From positions 1 through 7,506 of the forward strand of contig SFOK01000090.1 in the NCBI GenBank assembly GCA_004552395.1: a stretch of DNA of 7,506 nt. The letters are read 5' to 3'. The translations under genes and the position numbers were made by a program. Positions 5,453 through 7,506 of this stretch are shown here, one piece after another; position 1 is the stretch's first letter, and each line of letters begins with the position of its first letter. The stretch comes from Bacteroidales bacterium (lineage in GTDB: Bacteria > Bacteroidota > Bacteroidia > Bacteroidales > Muribaculaceae). The notes under the pieces are model-generated. The model was not told where the DNA came from and did not search any database. It saw only the letters and a program-made list of their open reading frames with translations.

Positions 5453-6758
5453 CTGTTCTGAGTATGCTGGCTCCCAGTGAGTTGAGACGGAGGTCTATGT
5501 TCTCGTAGCCTCTGTCAATCTGGTCTATGTTCTGTATTCGGCTCGTCCCTTTGGCGCCCATGGCGGCTATGAGCATGGCTATGCCGGCACGTATGTCGGG
5601 CGACACCATGTTGGTGGCGTGCAGCGAGTTGAGACGTCCGTTGCCGATCACGGCGGCGCGGTGCGGGTCGCAAAGTATGATCCGCGCGCCCATGTCTATG
5701 AGCTTGTCCACAAAGAAAAGGCGGCTCTCAAACATCTTCTGATGAATCAGCACACTGCCGCAAGCCTGGGTGGCCACCACAAGGAAGATACTCAGTAGGT
5801 CGGGCGACAGGCCGGGCCACGGCGCGTCGGCGAAGGTCATGATGGAACCGTCTATGAAGGTCTCTATCTCGTAGCCGTCGCGTTCGGGGACCATGATGTC
5901 GCGCCCCGACTGGTTCAAACGGATGCCGAGACGCTCGAAATTGTCGGGCATGATACCTAAGTCGGCCATATCCACATCCTTGATCGTGAGCCCGCTGCCG
6001 GTCATGGCGGCCATGCCGATAAACGACCCTACCTCGATCATGTCGGGAAGCAGGCGGTGCGTGGCGCCGTGTAGTTGCTCCACTCCGGTGATCGTCAGAC
6101 GGTTAGATGCTATGCCGTCGATCTTGGCACCCATATTCACGAGCATTTTGCATAACTGCTGAATATATGGCTCGCAGGCTGCATTGTATATCGTAGTGAC
6201 GCCCTCGGCGAGCACTGCCGCCATGATCACATTGGCGGTGCCGGTAACCGATGCTTCGTCCAGCAGCATGTAGCACCCCTTCAGCTTATTGGGCGAAGTG
6301 ATAGTGTAGGCCTTCTCCTCGAAGAGATAGCGGAAATCGGCACCGAGCTTCTGCAGACCCAAGAAATGGGTGTCCAGTCGCCGACGTCCTATCTTATCGC
6401 CGCCAGGCTTCGGCAGAATAGCCTTGCCGAAACGCGACACGAGCGGACCGATTATCATCACCGACCCGCGCAGCTTCTGCGCCTTCGATGTAAAAGCCTC
6501 TGTGGAGAGGAAATCCATGTCGATGTCGTCGGCCTGAAAGCTGAATGTGTCGTGGCTCAGCTGCTCCACCTTCACGCCCATCTGCATAAGGAGGTGGATC
6601 AGATTGCGCACATCGAGTATATCGGGTATGTTGGAGATAGTCACCTTATCGTCGGTGAGAAGGGTAGCGCAGATCACCTCGAGCGCCTCGTTTTTGGCGC
6701 CCTGCGGTACGATCGAGCCGGAGAGTTTCCGGCCCCCTTCCACTATGAATGTACTCAT
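5445..6758 (-). CDS. murA: UDP-N-acetylglucosamine 1-carboxyvinyltransferase MurA (Asp-type active site)
   Basis: 437-residue cytoplasmic enzyme that transfers enolpyruvate from PEP to UDP-GlcNAc, the first committed step of peptidoglycan synthesis. It covers the full EPSP-synthase-like fold. Visible active-site residues, with E. coli equivalents, are Lys22-Asn23 in GAKNEAL (Lys22), Arg126 (Arg120), Asp320 in WPGLSPDLLS (Asp305), Arg390 in SPDIRAG (Arg371) and Arg416 in IDRGYEN (Arg397). The catalytic loop reads KPGGDKIGRRRLDTH: residue 121 is Asp (codon GAT, 6396-6398) where E. coli has Cys115, the residue alkylated by fosfomycin. Asp-type MurA enzymes are active and intrinsically fosfomycin-insensitive (known for Mycobacterium and Chlamydia), and I recall Bacteroides MurA having the same PGGDKIGRRRLDTHF loop. 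Start ATG at 6758 lies 14 nt after the DUF4290 stop; its end overlaps rimM by 8 nt. Confidence 0.97.
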   Translation of the reverse strand: MSTFIVEGGRKLSGSIVPQGAKNEALEVICATLLTDDKVTISNIPDILDVRNLIHLLMQMGVKVEQLSHDTFSFQADDIDMDFLSTEAFTSKAQKLRGSVMIIGPLVSRFGKAILPKPGGDKIGRRRLDTHFLGLQKLGADFRYLFEEKAYTITSPNKLKGCYMLLDEASVTGTANVIMAAVLAEGVTTIYNAACEPYIQQLCKMLVNMGAKIDGIASNRLTITGVEQLHGATHRLLPDMIEVGSFIGMAAMTGSGLTIKDVDMADLGIMPDNFERLGIRLNQSGRDIMVPERDGYEIETFIDGSIMTFADAPWPGLSPDLLSIFLVVATQACGSVLIHQKMFESRLFFVDKLIDMGARIILCDPHRAAVIGNGRLNSLHATNMVSPDIRAGIAMLIAAMGAKGTSRIQNIDQIDRGYENIDLRLNSLGASILRTDD

Positions 6759-6772
6759 GGCAGGATTCTGTG

Positions 6773-7351
6773 TTATTTTTTCTTCTTTTTCTTTTTGGCA
6801 ACCGGAGCCTGCGGAGCCTCGCGGAACTCATGCAGCAGATATGTGGAGGGGTCCAGATCGATGCGCCCCTGAGAGTAAATGGCCAGGTCACGCAGGATCT
6901 TGCCGTCTTCCACACCCTCTTTGTTGTGGACCAGCTGCAGTTTCTTCATCTGGTGGGCTATCATTGAGATAAGCTTGTCCTTGTCGGGACCGTCCTCCAG
7001 ATCAGCCACTTTGTCAACCATCAGCTCTATGTTCTTGCCGTAGTGACGCCACTTGATGCGGTTGTCGCTGTAGGGGAGACGCTCCGGTTTCACGGCAAGC
7101 TGCTCCTCAGTGGTCACTTCCACCGGGAAGTCGATGTCGAGCTGGAAGTCAGCCATCACGAGCACATGATCCCAGAGCGTTTTCAGCTCAGTCTCCGGGA
7201 AGAGAGTGTGCATCACCCTCACTATGCCGAAAGCGCATGCACGGCGCTCCTCCGGATCCTCGATAGAGCGGCATAAATCCACCATATTCTGGATGTTGCG
7301 CCCGTATTCGGGTAGCTTCAGCTGCTGACGTTGTGTGTTATAATCGTACAT
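6773..7351 (-). CDS. DUF4290-family protein
   Basis: 192-residue cytoplasmic protein of the Bacteroidetes-restricted DUF4290 family, function unknown. The N-terminus (YDYNTQRQQLKLPEYGRNIQ), the central LWDHVLVMADFQLDIDFP and RIKWRHYGKNIELMVDKV, and IAHQMKKLQLVHNKE match the family as I remember it, including its usual position just before murA. It ends in seven consecutive lysines encoded by an A-rich run. I chose the ATG at 7351, which begins the family's conserved start. The frame stays open further upstream to a TTG at 7411, but that TTG overlaps the -7 promoter box, so it would lie upstream of the transcript start and cannot be used from this promoter. First gene of the five-gene run; 14 nt before murA. 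Confidence 0.9.
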   Translation of the reverse strand: MYDYNTQRQQLKLPEYGRNIQNMVDLCRSIEDPEERRACAFGIVRVMHTLFPETELKTLWDHVLVMADFQLDIDFPVEVTTEEQLAVKPERLPYSDNRIKWRHYGKNIELMVDKVADLEDGPDKDKLISMIAHQMKKLQLVHNKEGVEDGKILRDLAIYSQGRIDLDPSTYLLHEFREAPQAPVAKKKKKKK

Positions 7352-7408
7352 AATAGTTTCTACAAGTTGATGAAATGAGGAGAGGCAGATATATCGCTGT
7401 GTAGATTG

Positions 7409-7440
7409 CAAAGTTAAGAAAAAGATTTCGGAACGGCAAC
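7409..7440 (-). promoter_or_regulatory. Bacteroidetes-type promoter for the DUF4290-murA-rimM operon
   Basis: The minus strand reads TAACTTTG (7409-7416), an exact match to TAnnTTTG, followed by CA. A -33 element TTG lies 20 nt upstream (7437-7439 on the plus strand as CAA), within the longer TTTTGTTG. Transcription would start near 7404, giving a leader of about 53 nt before the ATG at 7351. The remaining 66 bases to the window edge hold an 11-bp near-exact tandem repeat (GAATCCACCGC at 7451-7461, GAATCTACCGC at 7462-7472) and no recognisable gene. Confidence 0.7.
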
Positions 7441-7506
7441 AAAACAGACCGAATCCACCGCGAATCTACCGCGAGACGAGACTCCGAGTGAATCTTCAGA
7501 ATCTTT

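Noticed and set aside
6366..6972. Plus-strand open frames of 141 and 168 codons opposite murA and DUF4290
   Set aside because: They overlap each other and two well-supported minus-strand genes, and their translations show no recognisable protein character.
7414..7506. A minus-strand frame open from the window edge to TAA at 7414-7416, possible tail of an upstream gene
   Set aside because: Only 30 codons, no recognisable ending, and it runs into the promoter of the DUF4290 gene. Such a short open stretch at an edge is not evidence of a gene.

Overview
The window looks like chromosomal DNA from a Bacteroidales bacterium, perhaps Muribaculaceae (family level is inference). Three things point there. 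The gene order DUF4290 - murA - rimM is one I associate with Bacteroidetes. Two promoters match the Bacteroidetes -7 consensus TAnnTTTG. Starts lack Shine-Dalgarno sequences, and MurA has Asp in place of the catalytic Cys, as I recall for Bacteroides. All seven recognised genes lie on the minus strand, so transcription runs from the right end to the left. No mobile element, CRISPR array, tRNA or rRNA was seen.

Right half (about 7416 down to 3828): a compact run of five genes behind one clear promoter at 7409-7437. They are a DUF4290 protein, MurA (first committed step of peptidoglycan synthesis), RimM (30S ribosome maturation), a small acidic hypothetical protein, and a secreted protein with an OmpA-like peptidoglycan-binding domain. 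Gaps are 14 nt (DUF4290-murA), an 8-nt overlap (murA-rimM), 82 nt (rimM-small protein) and a 32-nt overlap (small protein-OmpA-like), which suggests an operon with translational coupling. The theme is cell wall and envelope plus ribosome assembly.

Left half (about 3762 down to 61): a second promoter at 3755-3762 drives a leader of about 200 nt that contains a 37-codon short ORF. It is followed by a secreted low-complexity protein with three YYNP motifs, a Trp/His-rich tandem-repeat core and a basic Gly/Ser/Arg tail. After a structured 258-nt intergenic region comes a FadL/OmpP1-family outer-membrane beta-barrel protein. A minus-strand intrinsic terminator at 61-99 closes the unit. A separate hairpin with a T-rich tail at 11-52 points the other way and probably ends a convergent plus-strand gene just outside the window.

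Most of this is ordinary core genome. The parts most worth a second look are the YYNP/Trp-repeat protein and its pairing with the FadL-like porin, the short ORF in its leader, and the repeat-containing structured region between the two genes. I see no strong case for a wholly new system.
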